Assembly: GCA_023386955.1 (NCBI GenBank)
Contig: JAEWIS010000055.1
Location: 180,203-244,202 of the forward strand
Reading direction: 5' to 3'
Source: Bacillota bacterium
GTDB lineage: Bacteria; Bacillota; Bacilli; Paenibacillales; NBRC-103111
DNA: 64,000 bases
The notes beneath the pieces are model-generated. The model ran no database searches, was not told where the DNA came from, and saw only the letters and a program-made list of their open reading frames with translations. Below are positions 7,884 through 17,004 of this stretch, piece after piece. Positions within the stretch are counted from its first letter, which is position 1; the number at the start of each line of letters is the position of its first letter. The position numbers and the translations under genes were made by a program.

Positions 7884-10385
7884 TCATTCCTCCAGCATGA
7901 TTTCGACGGTGTTGGTTTGCCCTTTATATAGGGGGAACTGGACGGTTTTCGTTGTGCCGTTGACCGTTACCGTGACATCATAATCTCCATAAAAGCCCCG
8001 TGTGCTGTATGTCCCGTCTGCTCCCGTTGCGCCGCTTTCATCTGTCCACCACTTGTTGTATACCAGATCGAGATATTGGCCGCCCGATGCCTTCAGGGTC
8101 CAATCGCTGTTGAGCACAGGAGCGTTGTCCAGCCAATGCATGCCGCTGTTGAAGCCCCACATGAAAAACCCCGTCATATTCTCCATACTGTACGCCATGA
8201 TCATCATATCCCTGGTAAAGCTGGACTCATATTCACGGTCTTGGCTGATCGCCGCTCCCATGTCAAATTCGGTTATTTTCATTTCCTTCCCGTATGCCGC
8301 TATCTCCATCATATCGGCGTAAACATCCTCCATATCCGTGAAGTTGTCTCCGATATGGCCTTGAATGCCGATGCCGTCAAAGTCCACCTGATTGGCCACC
8401 ATAGAATTGAGAATGACCTTAAAGGTGGCTAGCCTGGACGGATTTAAGCCGATAATCCCTGTTTCATTGAGATAGAGCTTCGCTTGGGGCGCCTCATCCC
8501 TTGCCCATTGGAACCAGTCCTTGATAATGATATTGCCGTATTTGGCCCGCATGGCATTGTTGGATATGGTTTCGTTGAGCACATCCCACTCATCCACCAC
8601 TGAAGGAGCGGCTTGAAGAATACTTGCGAAATGGCCTTTTATTCTATTCTCCAGCCCTGTTGTGTCATCTTGGGCCAGCATCTCTGCCAGATCCTGCGGG
8701 ATGGAGGAGTTGGGGGTCCAGCCGTTGGGGAAGCTTCTGTCCCAGATCAAGGTATGGCCTCTTACGCTCTTCAGTCCCAGGGCCCCCGCCCCGTTCACAA
8801 GATCCATAGCCCGCTGCGGATTGGTTTCATAGGGGATCCACTTATGCTCGCTTTCCAACACAGCCGAATTAAAAAGGGCCGCTATAGCAGCGCGGTACCG
8901 CTCGTTCACCCCGCTATTGCCCAGCATGTTGGCATTAACCGCCGTTCCCCATTTGAATTCATGCTCCGCCATGTTCACGTCCACCTGGGCGCCCTCAACC
9001 GGGTTCCCGTTTTGATCCCGAACCACAACATGGATATCGCCCTTGCGGATCTGCTCAATTCTGTTCCAGGCGTCGATGCGCCATGCTTGATTCTTGTTGA
9101 AAACGCCTCTGCCATCCGTTGTTTTCATCACAGAGGAGGAAGGAAGCTCGTCAAACGCAACCTGATCCTCATAATTGATTAACTCATAACCTCCGAATTC
9201 CACCGTTTGCAGCTGATAGCCCAACCGGATGCACAGACGCGGATACCCCGCTTTGGCCGTAAAGGGCAGATATACCTTCAGCCAGCCTTGTCCTGCAAGG
9301 GTTATGACATTCTCCGCAAGTGCTTTGGAATTGGGCGGCGCATCCATTTCAACAATCGTCTGCACCATGCCCGTTCCGTCCTCCTTGGAGGTTTCCAGGG
9401 TTCTCATATAAAATACCAGAAGCATCTGATCTCCGGCTGTATAATCCACACCCTCCTGCATGTTATCCAACACAAGCTGATAGCCCCACGGGTTCTCCGG
9501 AACGGTACTTACCGTAGCCTGCCACGCAGTAGTAAAGGGCATACCTGCTGCCGGTACAACCTCCAGCTGGCCGTACTCCGGGCCTGTGACACTGGCGCCA
9601 ATCAAGTCATCCTGGTCCTTGATAACTCTTCCCGGAGGCAGCTCATTGAACATCGTGTCCGGGTCCTTCGTTTCCGTATCCGGCTCCTCCTCGAACACCC
9701 TGTCATAGAAGATTAAATCGTTATAGCCCTTTCCGGTATCCGCAACAACCGGTATTGGCCTTCTGCCTTCCTTTGTCACCCTTGTTTCGAAGGGAAGGAA
9801 CTGATCCGACGGAGTGATGGTGATGTCATCCATGAACAGCGTAGACGCTACGGTGACACCATCGCCGTTTTTCTGATCAATGCCCAACTGCGTGACATTC
9901 TTATCCTTATGCTCATATTGCAGCACAAGCTGGGTCCACGTATTCGGCTGCACATTCGCCACTGTGTAGGCTGCGGGGGCTGTTGCATATGCGGTGCCGG
10001 CAGCCCCGTAAGTGCCGATCGATAGAGCGGGAGCAGCTTGATCCCGGGAATAAACCCAGGCGGTAACCGTAAAGGTCCGGCCCAGATCAGCCTCCGAAAA
10101 CATATGCTCCAGCTTCACCCTGTTGTACAAAAAAGCTCTGTTTGCCATTTTGAGGCTTTTTCCTTCTCTGGTTGTGTGGTCCGCCTCTGTAGAAAGGGAT
10201 ACATACTCCGCTCTGTACGCCCCGCCCATTACAAAATCCTGGTTCACCTCGAAGGTAGAACGGTCATCGAATATCATTTGTCTTGCGGTACTACTGCTGC
10301 TTGCTGAGGCAGTACCGCCCAAAACGGCAGCAAAAGGCATAAAGGATAAACATATGGCCAAAACCAGAACTGTAAGCCTTTTCAT
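7884..10385 (-). CDS. Secreted endo-1,4-beta-xylanase, GH10, with N-terminal carbohydrate-binding modules
   Basis: 833 residues from ATG 10385; the long in-frame extension upstream lacks a signal sequence and was not used. A signal peptide is clear (MKRLTVLVLAICLSFMPFAA, cleavage near ASA-SS). Two beta-sandwich modules of CBM4/9/22 type lie at about 35-195 and 255-415. The GH10 barrel runs from about 445 to 780 with the acid/base E605 in WDVLNE and the nucleophile E706 in ITEFDMG; LKSVRGHTLIWDR is the usual substrate-binding strand. A short C-terminal beta domain follows (YDVTVTVNGTTKTVQFPLYKG). The enzyme should cut internal beta-1,4 linkages of xylan outside the cell. Its gene follows the sugar-binding protein gene after 133 bp containing a strong hairpin, so the products probably feed that transporter. 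Confidence 0.95.
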   Translation of the reverse strand: MKRLTVLVLAICLSFMPFAAVLGGTASASSSSTARQMIFDDRSTFEVNQDFVMGGAYRAEYVSLSTEADHTTREGKSLKMANRAFLYNRVKLEHMFSEADLGRTFTVTAWVYSRDQAAPALSIGTYGAAGTAYATAPAAYTVANVQPNTWTQLVLQYEHKDKNVTQLGIDQKNGDGVTVASTLFMDDITITPSDQFLPFETRVTKEGRRPIPVVADTGKGYNDLIFYDRVFEEEPDTETKDPDTMFNELPPGRVIKDQDDLIGASVTGPEYGQLEVVPAAGMPFTTAWQATVSTVPENPWGYQLVLDNMQEGVDYTAGDQMLLVFYMRTLETSKEDGTGMVQTIVEMDAPPNSKALAENVITLAGQGWLKVYLPFTAKAGYPRLCIRLGYQLQTVEFGGYELINYEDQVAFDELPSSSVMKTTDGRGVFNKNQAWRIDAWNRIEQIRKGDIHVVVRDQNGNPVEGAQVDVNMAEHEFKWGTAVNANMLGNSGVNERYRAAIAALFNSAVLESEHKWIPYETNPQRAMDLVNGAGALGLKSVRGHTLIWDRSFPNGWTPNSSIPQDLAEMLAQDDTTGLENRIKGHFASILQAAPSVVDEWDVLNETISNNAMRAKYGNIIIKDWFQWARDEAPQAKLYLNETGIIGLNPSRLATFKVILNSMVANQVDFDGIGIQGHIGDNFTDMEDVYADMMEIAAYGKEMKITEFDMGAAISQDREYESSFTRDMMIMAYSMENMTGFFMWGFNSGMHWLDNAPVLNSDWTLKASGGQYLDLVYNKWWTDESGATGADGTYSTRGFYGDYDVTVTVNGTTKTVQFPLYKGQTNTVEIMLEE

Positions 10386-10433
10386 AAATTCACGCTCCAT
10401 TTCCTGAAAGGATGTGATCATTACCCGGCTCCG

Positions 10434-10489
10434 CCGGATGCTGTCCAATGAACCATGGGCCGGTTGACCCATCGGCGGACAGCATCCGG
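10434..10489. other. Strong intercistronic hairpin between binding-protein and xylanase genes
   Basis: A perfect 13-bp inverted repeat (10434-10446 with 10477-10489) with an additional ATGGG/CCCAT pair inside the loop. No T run follows on either strand, so it looks more like an mRNA processing or stabilising element than a terminator. Confidence 0.6.
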
Positions 10490-10518
10490 ACGCTGCGGCA
10501 AAACAGTGGGCAAGCGGG

Positions 10519-12096
10519 TTATTTCTTGCCGTTCCGGTTATACCAGTCGGTCGCCTCCTTAATAATTTTATCTCCACCCTGCTTCTTCCACATGGCCACA
10601 AACTCATCGAAGGAATCCAATGGTTTGTCGCCGGCAACAATCTTGGCAACGGCCTCCTGGAACAAGGATCCGCTCCATTTCAGCTCACTCTGGGACAGCA
10701 GGGATTGGGGAATAGGCATGGGGGCAAGCGGATTCGGAATCCCCTCTTTCTTGGAAACCTCGATAGCCTGCTTCATGTGGGCAAGAATGGCTTCATCCTG
10801 CTTCACCATGTTAATGGTGGAATCCAGCTCCACAATGTTGAAGATGGCATTTCTCCAGGCTTGCTGCAATTCCTTATCCTTTTCGGAGGTATGGACCCAA
10901 TCATTCCCCTGCTTGGTCAGCGCCTGGCCTTCAGGACCATAAGCGGCATACGCGTTGCCCTCCTCCGAGGCCAGCCAATTGAAGAACCGGATAACCGCCT
11001 CCGCATTCTTGCTTTGCTTGAACAGAATGAAGGTTTTGTTCACCGGCTGCTCCACCCGGCCGACAGGACCGCTGTACCCGGTGCCCACAGGGGTCGGGAT
11101 CGCCATCAGGTCCGCGTTGGGATTATCCTTCAGGGAGCTCTTCAAGTCTCTGTACCAGGTGCCGCCCACCGACTGATTGCTGTTGAACATGCCAACCCGG
11201 TCAGACAGAATTTTTTGCTTCCAAATGGTGGAGGTGTTGGTCATAAACTCGGAGTCGATCAGCTTCTCCGCATACAGGGTTTTGACAAATTCCAGCGCCT
11301 TCTTGGTGTTGGGGTGGATGAAGCTGGGGATCACCTCATTGTTGTATATGGAGAAGGAATCCGGATTCACTCCCCACATGCCGAAGAGATTGTCCAGCCA
11401 GGTGAATTTCTCCCGGGCGGAGAACGGAATTTCATCCGGCTTTCCGTTGCCGTTGGGGTCCTTTTCCTTGAAGGCCCGCAGAACGGCGAGCAGCTCCTCC
11501 GAGGTTTTCGGCGCCGGCAGACCCAATTTATCCATCCAGTCCTTACGGACATAGAGAAGCCGCTCAGCGGGGGCATTGCGGGTGGCGGGAGTGGGAATAC
11601 CCATGATTTTGCCGTTGATGGTAACCGCATCCCAGGCGGACTGGGGGATATTCTTCTTCAGGTTGGGGCCGTATTTGTCCAGAAGCTCATTCAGCTCCAG
11701 GGCCAGATTATTCTGGATGGGCTCGGCGTCGGCAATGCCCCAGGTCTGGTATACATCGGGAATGTCTCCGGAGGCGAATTTAATGCGCAGCTGGTCGGCG
11801 TATTGGCCATGGGGAATAAAAACCAGATCAATGTCCGTATTGGTCTTTTCCCCCATGTATTTAATGGCCGGAATTTGCATCGACGGGGAAGCCGGATACT
11901 GGTTGTTGAAGTCGGATGCAAACATTCTGAACTTGCCCTTTACGGCGGCGGAAGCGGATGGGCCGGACGCTGCCGAGGCTCCTACCGCAGGGGATGGCTC
12001 CGCTGCCGGTTCCTTGGCGGAGCATGCAGCCAGGCCGGCCACGGCCAAACCGGCAACGCTTAACGCAATGACATATTGACCCCATTTTGTTGTCAC
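10519..12096 (-). CDS. Extracellular sugar-binding lipoprotein of an ABC transporter
   Basis: 525 residues from GTG 12096 (GGGAGG upstream). A lipoprotein signal with lipobox LAACS (cysteine near residue 25) is followed by a low-complexity Ala/Ser/Pro linker and then an extracellular solute-binding domain of the large LplA/family-1 type (GDIPDVYQTWGIADAEPIQ, ERLLYVRKDWMDKLGLPAPK). It would capture oligosaccharides at the outer face of the membrane and deliver them to the two permeases encoded just upstream. The ATPase is not in the window; transporters of this kind usually share a general MsmX-type ATPase. Position between the permeases and the xylanase suggests xylo-oligosaccharides as cargo, which is inference. 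Confidence 0.93.
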   Translation of the reverse strand: MTTKWGQYVIALSVAGLAVAGLAACSAKEPAAEPSPAVGASAASGPSASAAVKGKFRMFASDFNNQYPASPSMQIPAIKYMGEKTNTDIDLVFIPHGQYADQLRIKFASGDIPDVYQTWGIADAEPIQNNLALELNELLDKYGPNLKKNIPQSAWDAVTINGKIMGIPTPATRNAPAERLLYVRKDWMDKLGLPAPKTSEELLAVLRAFKEKDPNGNGKPDEIPFSAREKFTWLDNLFGMWGVNPDSFSIYNNEVIPSFIHPNTKKALEFVKTLYAEKLIDSEFMTNTSTIWKQKILSDRVGMFNSNQSVGGTWYRDLKSSLKDNPNADLMAIPTPVGTGYSGPVGRVEQPVNKTFILFKQSKNAEAVIRFFNWLASEEGNAYAAYGPEGQALTKQGNDWVHTSEKDKELQQAWRNAIFNIVELDSTINMVKQDEAILAHMKQAIEVSKKEGIPNPLAPMPIPQSLLSQSELKWSGSLFQEAVAKIVAGDKPLDSFDEFVAMWKKQGGDKIIKEATDWYNRNGKK

Positions 12097-12166
12097 TTTT
12101 TTATAACCTCCCGTTTGATCTTCTATATGAAAGGCGGTAAACCCATCATAACGTATGCATGATTGG

Positions 12167-13048
12167 CTATTCCTTCAAGGAGCCGATCAGCGCCCCTTTA
12201 ATAAAGTGCTTCTGGATAAAGGGATAAATAAGCACAATGGGAACGGTAGCTACAATAATTGTCGCCATCTGCAAGCCTTGGGGCGAAAGGTCCAGCAATA
12301 CATCCGCTGCACTGCCGGATTGAAGGTCAGACGCCGAGGCCTGGGCCACAATGGAGTACAAATACAGCTGGAGGGGGCGGAGGGCGGCGTTGGAGATATA
12401 CAGCATGGCTGAATAATAGCTGTTCCAATGTCCAACGGCATAGAACAGCAGCAGGGTAACCAGAATCGGCACAGACAGGGGAATGGCGATCCGGAACAGA
12501 ATCCGGTATTCATTCATACCGTCCACACGGGCGGCCTCGAACAGCTCCTCCGGAAGCGACCGGAAGAAGGTCAGGCACAGAATCATGTTAAAGGCGCTTA
12601 AGGCACTGGGGATGATAAGCGCCCAGATGGTATTCAGCAATCCAAGGGTTTTGACCACCAGGAAGGAGGGAATCAGCGGAGCGCTGAAGATCATGGTGAA
12701 AATGATGAACAGCATCACGGCACGGCGGCCCTTCAGACCTGTTTTGGCAAGGGGATACGCCGTAATTACGGTCATCAGAATATTGATGAAGGTACCTGCA
12801 ACCGCCAGAAATACGGAAACGCCGAAGGCCCGCCAGAAGGTTGTGTTGGTGAATACAACCTGATAATTCTCCACTGTCCATTCCACCGGCCAGATGCCGA
12901 CCCGGGAGTGGGTTAAGGCATTCCCGGAGCTTAAGGAGCCTGCAACCACGTGCAGAATCGGAATCAGCATAACCGCGCACATGACGAGCAGGAAGGAGAT
13001 GTTTACAATTTCAAAGGTTTTTTCAGCAGGCGACTTTCTGATTTTCAT
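12167..13048 (-). CDS. Carbohydrate ABC transporter permease, LplC/YtcP type
   Basis: 293 residues, ATG 13048 behind GGGGGAAG. Six hydrophobic helices can be followed, and the ATPase-contact loop reads EELFEAARVDGMNEYRILFRIAIPL, of which EAARVDGMNE is the conserved 'EAA' core. The C-terminal PFIQKHFIKGALIGSLKE is characteristic of the LplC/YtcP subgroup, which ends in a 'KGxxxGSLKG'-like tail. It forms the inner-membrane channel together with the permease encoded 11 bp upstream. Both genes and the binding-protein gene are closely spaced and co-directional, indicating one transcript. Confidence 0.95.
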   Translation of the reverse strand: MKIRKSPAEKTFEIVNISFLLVMCAVMLIPILHVVAGSLSSGNALTHSRVGIWPVEWTVENYQVVFTNTTFWRAFGVSVFLAVAGTFINILMTVITAYPLAKTGLKGRRAVMLFIIFTMIFSAPLIPSFLVVKTLGLLNTIWALIIPSALSAFNMILCLTFFRSLPEELFEAARVDGMNEYRILFRIAIPLSVPILVTLLLFYAVGHWNSYYSAMLYISNAALRPLQLYLYSIVAQASASDLQSGSAADVLLDLSPQGLQMATIIVATVPIVLIYPFIQKHFIKGALIGSLKE

Positions 13049-13059
13049 TATACTTCCCC

Positions 13060-14016
13060 CTAAAACAAACCTTCTCCGGTTGTGAGCTTGCTTGCCTTAT
13101 TGGATACAAGCAGCAGTGCAAAACCAACCACAGACTTAAACAATCCCACTGCAGTCGTAAAGCTGTATTGACCGCCAACTACGCCGGCCCGGTACGTATA
13201 GGTATCGAAAACATCGGCCTTCTCGGACGTAAGCGGATTCAGAAACGGATAAATTTGCTCAAAGCCCAAATCCATCACATGCCCCAGCTTCAAGAGAAGC
13301 ATGACCGTAATGGCCGGCAGGAGTCCGGGCAGGGTAATATGGACGAATTGCTTCCAGCGCCCCGCTCCGTCAATGGTTGACGCCTCATACAGGCTGGGAC
13401 TGATGCCGGTTAAGGCAGCCAGGAAGATAATCGTCCCCCAGCCTACCTCCTTCCACATGCCGGAGGTGACGATGACCGTTCTCACATAGTCGGCATTCTG
13501 CAGGAAATTAATCGGTTCGTTCCCGGTCAGGTTGACGTATACGGTATTCACCAGCCCAGTTTGTACGGACAGAAGCATATACACCAAACCGGCCACAATG
13601 GTCCACGACAGGAAATGGGGCAAATACACAATAGTCTGCACCACGCGCTTGAGCTTCATCATCCGCAGCTCATTCATCAGAATAGCCAATATGATGGGGG
13701 CTGGAAAAGAAAAGATGATCTGGTAGAAGCCGATAAGAAGCGTATTCTGCAGCAGCCTGACGAATTTCGGGAAGGTAAAAAGCTGCTGAAACCATTGCAG
13801 CCCTACCCAATCGCTGGCGATAATTCCCTTAAAAATATTGTAGTCCTTAAACGCAATCACCGACCCCGCCAGCGGGATATAGCGGAAAATCAGAAAGTAC
13901 AGAACTGCCGGAACAAGCATGAGGTAAAATGGATGATTCTTCACAAAGTAGCTTGGTTTTTTTCTTACTCTTACGGTCTCTCCGGCCAGCTGACGGGAAA
14001 CCTGTATATCCTCCAT
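13060..14016 (-). CDS. Carbohydrate ABC transporter permease, LplB/YteP type
   Basis: 318 residues from ATG 14016 (GAAGGAG upstream). The N-terminal segment HPFYLMLVPAVLYFLIFRYIP and the motif SVIAFKDYNIFKGI are typical of LplB/YteP permeases. The cytoplasmic loop SPSLYEASTIDGAGRWKQF contains the EAA-type contact with the ATPase. It is the first gene of the transporter operon; a sigma-A-like promoter is visible upstream. The partner permease, binding protein and xylanase genes follow in the same direction. Together with the kinase and response regulator downstream, this makes a complete sense-hydrolyse-import unit. Confidence 0.95.
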   Translation of the reverse strand: MEDIQVSRQLAGETVRVRKKPSYFVKNHPFYLMLVPAVLYFLIFRYIPLAGSVIAFKDYNIFKGIIASDWVGLQWFQQLFTFPKFVRLLQNTLLIGFYQIIFSFPAPIILAILMNELRMMKLKRVVQTIVYLPHFLSWTIVAGLVYMLLSVQTGLVNTVYVNLTGNEPINFLQNADYVRTVIVTSGMWKEVGWGTIIFLAALTGISPSLYEASTIDGAGRWKQFVHITLPGLLPAITVMLLLKLGHVMDLGFEQIYPFLNPLTSEKADVFDTYTYRAGVVGGQYSFTTAVGLFKSVVGFALLLVSNKASKLTTGEGLF

Positions 14017-14051
14017 GTCTGTGTCTCCTTCCGTCTTCTTTATCTGTCTTC

Positions 14052-14080
14052 ATTGTAGAAAAAACCTCCCCCCGGAACAA
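14052..14080 (-). promoter_or_regulatory. Probable sigma-A promoter of the sugar transporter operon
   Basis: Minus-strand TTGTTC (14075-14080) and TACAAT (14052-14057) are separated by 17 bases, and the first gene starts 36 bp downstream. No clear catabolite (cre) site was seen. Confidence 0.55.
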
Positions 14081-14205
14081 TATGAGAATCCTATGATATG
14101 TTGTAGGAATATTACTCCGTTTATGAAGATTCCCGCAGAATACGTATCCATTTGAAGGGCTGCAGCGGAACTTTCTCATAAAATGTTAAAAATGCAATTT
14201 ATATA

Positions 14206-14244
14206 GAATAACCCTCCCCAACAATGGTTTGGGGAGGGTTATTC
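14206..14244. terminator. Terminator of the AraC gene
   Basis: A perfect 14-bp inverted repeat (14206-14219 with 14231-14244) overlapping the end of the AraC gene. The T tract is weak on the minus strand, but the stem is very stable. Confidence 0.7.
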
Positions 14245-15126
14245 CGGCTCGTGCGGGTGTTGACCCGCCGCCTTCATATCCTGGTATTGCTTGCGCATAC
14301 GCAGCGGCGTGGTGCCGGTATGCTCCCGGAACACCCGGGCAAAATAGTTCGGATTGCCATAACCGACCCGCTCCGACAGCTCGGCCACCGGCAGGTCCGT
14401 ATCCCGCAGCAGCCGTCTGGCCTCCCGGAGGCGGACCTCCTGCACGAACTGCTGGACCGTCCGGTTCATGACCCGTTTGAACAGGCGGCAAAAATGAAAG
14501 AGGCTCAGTCCTGCGGTCCCGGCCACCTCCTGCAGCGGCAGCCTGCCGCTGTAGCCTTGCTCAATAAGCGCAATGGCCGGCCTCAGCCGCTCATACTCCC
14601 GGGTCATCTTCACCAGACCGGCGGTGCTCTGCAGCTTGCGCAGCTGCTCCCGGATCAGCCGGAATACATGGGATTTGATTGCGGTCCGGTAACCCAGTCC
14701 GCCGCCTTCATATTCACGGCGCAGCTCCTGCAGGGTCCCGCTGCAAACCTCCCATTCCGGCTGCCGGGCACGGACCAGCACAGGATCCACCTCCGAGCGG
14801 AGCAGAAGATGGTATAAGTGCTGCAGCTCCACTTCCTCCATGAATGAATCGGTGAGGCGGATATCCCAGACCACCCCGAGCAGCTCCGCCTCCGCCTCCA
14901 AGGCCTCCACACCGTGCAGCGCATTGGAATTCACAAAAAAGATGTCTCCCGCTTGGCCCTCATACCTCTTCCCGTTAACCTGCACCCGCACTCTGCCCGC
15001 AAGCACCTGCATCACCTCGAGATGCTCATGCCAATGGGGGTTCACGAGAATGCCCTGCCGCTTTTGCACCGTAACCCGCAGCGGGAAGGCGCTTCCCTCG
15101 AAGGGCTCCGTTTTTTTGTACGTCAT
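14239..15126 (-). CDS. AraC family regulator with cupin sensor domain
   Basis: 295 residues from ATG 15126 (GGGAGAGGATGCG upstream; an in-frame start 14 codons earlier has no ribosome site). The cupin motif NPHWHEHLEVMQVLAGRV near residue 30 and GDIFFVNSNALHGV form the sugar-sensing barrel. The C-terminal double helix-turn-helix includes LQEVAGTAGLSLFHFCRLFK and a second ending VGYGNPNYFARVFREH. The gene is divergent from the glycosidase at 15244, whose promoter lies in the 117-bp gap, so it probably controls that gene. Family members typically activate sugar-use genes in response to a monosaccharide or oligosaccharide. Confidence 0.9.
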   Translation of the reverse strand: MTYKKTEPFEGSAFPLRVTVQKRQGILVNPHWHEHLEVMQVLAGRVRVQVNGKRYEGQAGDIFFVNSNALHGVEALEAEAELLGVVWDIRLTDSFMEEVELQHLYHLLLRSEVDPVLVRARQPEWEVCSGTLQELRREYEGGGLGYRTAIKSHVFRLIREQLRKLQSTAGLVKMTREYERLRPAIALIEQGYSGRLPLQEVAGTAGLSLFHFCRLFKRVMNRTVQQFVQEVRLREARRLLRDTDLPVAELSERVGYGNPNYFARVFREHTGTTPLRMRKQYQDMKAAGQHPHEPE

Positions 15127-15243
15127 CGCATCCTCTCCCAATAGCAGGATTGTATCATTTTTCCGCAAAGGAGGGTATAGAAAGAACAGCGGCTTCCCCT
15201 CATACTAAAGCTCAGCAACAGCAACCATAAGGGGGATATGCTC

Positions 15244-16971
15244 ATGATTCTGGGATTGGAAAGATTGCCGGACCGGATAGGGGAAGGCGGGATATTTGCT
15301 TTTTCGGGGATGGATGGGCCAACCCATACGGACTCCCGGTTTGTAGGCACCTGGGGGGAACGGCTGCCGGACCTGTTATTTCATACTCCGCGCAGGCGGA
15401 GGCTATCCGTAGGTTTGCCCGCTGATTTCCGTGTGGCCTATGTAACTGGAGATGTGTGCTCCTGGGTGGGCGCCGCGGGAGCCCTGACTCTCGCTTATAC
15501 CCACTGGCATACGCTGGCGGGAGAAGCTTGTGAAGGCTGCAGCATTGCCCTTGGTTTTGCGGAGGAAGCAGCCGCAGCTGCGGCCGGCGCCGAAACGGAG
15601 GCTGCTCCGGGTTTGACGCTTACGCGGGACCCACAAGCCGGCGACTGGGTGGTGCTGGCCCGGCAGGAGCACCGGTTCGCGGTTTCCTTTGGGGTCAGCC
15701 GCGAGGAAGCCGTTGCCCGGGCCCAAGCCGGAATGAGCGTTTCCATGGAGGAAACGGTGGCGGAGAGGGTCGCCTCTTGCCTCCGCCTGCCCAAGCTTCC
15801 GGACCCGGCCCTGGACCGGCTGCTGCAGAAGTGTGTTTCCGTTATGAAGGTGAACACCTTGGCGGCCGAAGCCGGGATGAAGCAGCACTGGTCCACCCCT
15901 GACCGGGTACCCCATAGGGACATGTGGCTTTGGGATACCGTGTTTCATTCCCTGGCCATGAATGCTCTGGACCCGGAGCTGAGCTGCCAGTGTCTGTTCA
16001 CGATGCTGGAGGCCCAGCAGGAGGACGGCATGATCCCCCACCAGATTTCCGTAAACGGCCGGAGAAGCAGCATTACGCAGCCGCCTATTCTGGCCTGGGG
16101 GATGTGGGAGAACTTCCGGCATCTGGGCAAGCCGGAAGCGCTGGCCTATGCGCTCCCTTATCTGGAGAGATATCTGGAATGGAGCCTGCAGCACCGGGAT
16201 GTCAACGGCAACGGGCTCCTGGAATGGGCTATTGCAGGGGATGTCATGTGCCGCTCGGGCGAGTCGGGTATGGATAATTCCTCCCGCTTCGACAAGGGCG
16301 TCAAGGTGGATGCGGTAGACTTCAATGTGTTCATGGCCCGGGATATGTACTATCTGTCACTGATTTGCCGGGAGCTTGAGCAGGAGGAAAAGGCTGCGTT
16401 TTGGGCCCGGCGTGCGGAAGAGCTGTCGCAGCGGATTCAGACCCGTTTATGGAGCGAAACGGATCAGTTCTATTACGACCTGGAGCCGGAGGGCGGCCTG
16501 TCCCCCGTCAAGGCCGTCAGCGGCTTTCTTCCCCTGCTGCTGGACAACCTGCCTGAACAGCATACGGAGGGGCTGGTGCGTATGCTGAAGGACCCTCTTC
16601 ACTTCTTGACTCCCTGCCCGGTGCCAAGCATTGCCGTCTCCCAGCCGGAATGGGGCACGGATATGTGGAGGGGGCCAACCTGGATTAACATGAATGTATT
16701 CATCATCCTGGGGCTCCGCAAGCAGGGCAGACGGGAGGAGGCGGAATGGCTGAAGCAGCGGACCATCGGTTTGGTTCAGAAATATTACCTGAAATACGGC
16801 GTTGTGTTCGAATATTACGACTCCACCGACCGGGTGGACCCGGTGGACTGCGACCGCAAGGGTCCCCGCCGCAAGCCGTATGATATCCGTGTCAAAACCG
16901 ACAGCATCCGCGATTATCACTGGACTGCCGCGCTCACCGCCTTGCTGCTGCTGGAGGAGGATACAAATTAA
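15244..16971 (+). CDS. GH63/trehalase-like glycoside hydrolase (MGH1-type)
   Basis: 575 residues. ATG 15244 is preferred to ATG 15238 because AAGGGGG at 15229-15235 is 8 bases from the former and only 2 from the latter. There is no signal peptide, so the enzyme is cytoplasmic. The C-terminal two thirds form an (alpha/alpha)6 barrel with HRDMWLWDTVFHS (about 223-235), the acidic motif GMDNSSRFD (about 342-350) and WRGPTWINMN (about 475), all typical of GH63 and related GH37 inverting glycosidases. Substrates of relatives include alpha-glucosides and mannosylglycerate; the true one is unclear. The divergent AraC regulator suggests control by the substrate, and the position beside the xylan genes suggests a role in oligosaccharide breakdown. 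Confidence 0.85.
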   Translation: MILGLERLPDRIGEGGIFAFSGMDGPTHTDSRFVGTWGERLPDLLFHTPRRRRLSVGLPADFRVAYVTGDVCSWVGAAGALTLAYTHWHTLAGEACEGCSIALGFAEEAAAAAAGAETEAAPGLTLTRDPQAGDWVVLARQEHRFAVSFGVSREEAVARAQAGMSVSMEETVAERVASCLRLPKLPDPALDRLLQKCVSVMKVNTLAAEAGMKQHWSTPDRVPHRDMWLWDTVFHSLAMNALDPELSCQCLFTMLEAQQEDGMIPHQISVNGRRSSITQPPILAWGMWENFRHLGKPEALAYALPYLERYLEWSLQHRDVNGNGLLEWAIAGDVMCRSGESGMDNSSRFDKGVKVDAVDFNVFMARDMYYLSLICRELEQEEKAAFWARRAEELSQRIQTRLWSETDQFYYDLEPEGGLSPVKAVSGFLPLLLDNLPEQHTEGLVRMLKDPLHFLTPCPVPSIAVSQPEWGTDMWRGPTWINMNVFIILGLRKQGRREEAEWLKQRTIGLVQKYYLKYGVVFEYYDSTDRVDPVDCDRKGPRRKPYDIRVKTDSIRDYHWTAALTALLLLEEDTN

Positions 16972-17004
16972 ACCGGTTCATATGGCCGCCTGCCTGAATA
17001 GGAC

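Noticed and set aside
10705..12063. Long open frame (452 codons) on the plus strand opposite the sugar-binding protein gene
   Set aside because: It is an artefact of codon bias in the high-GC binding-protein gene; no ribosome site and low protein-like character.
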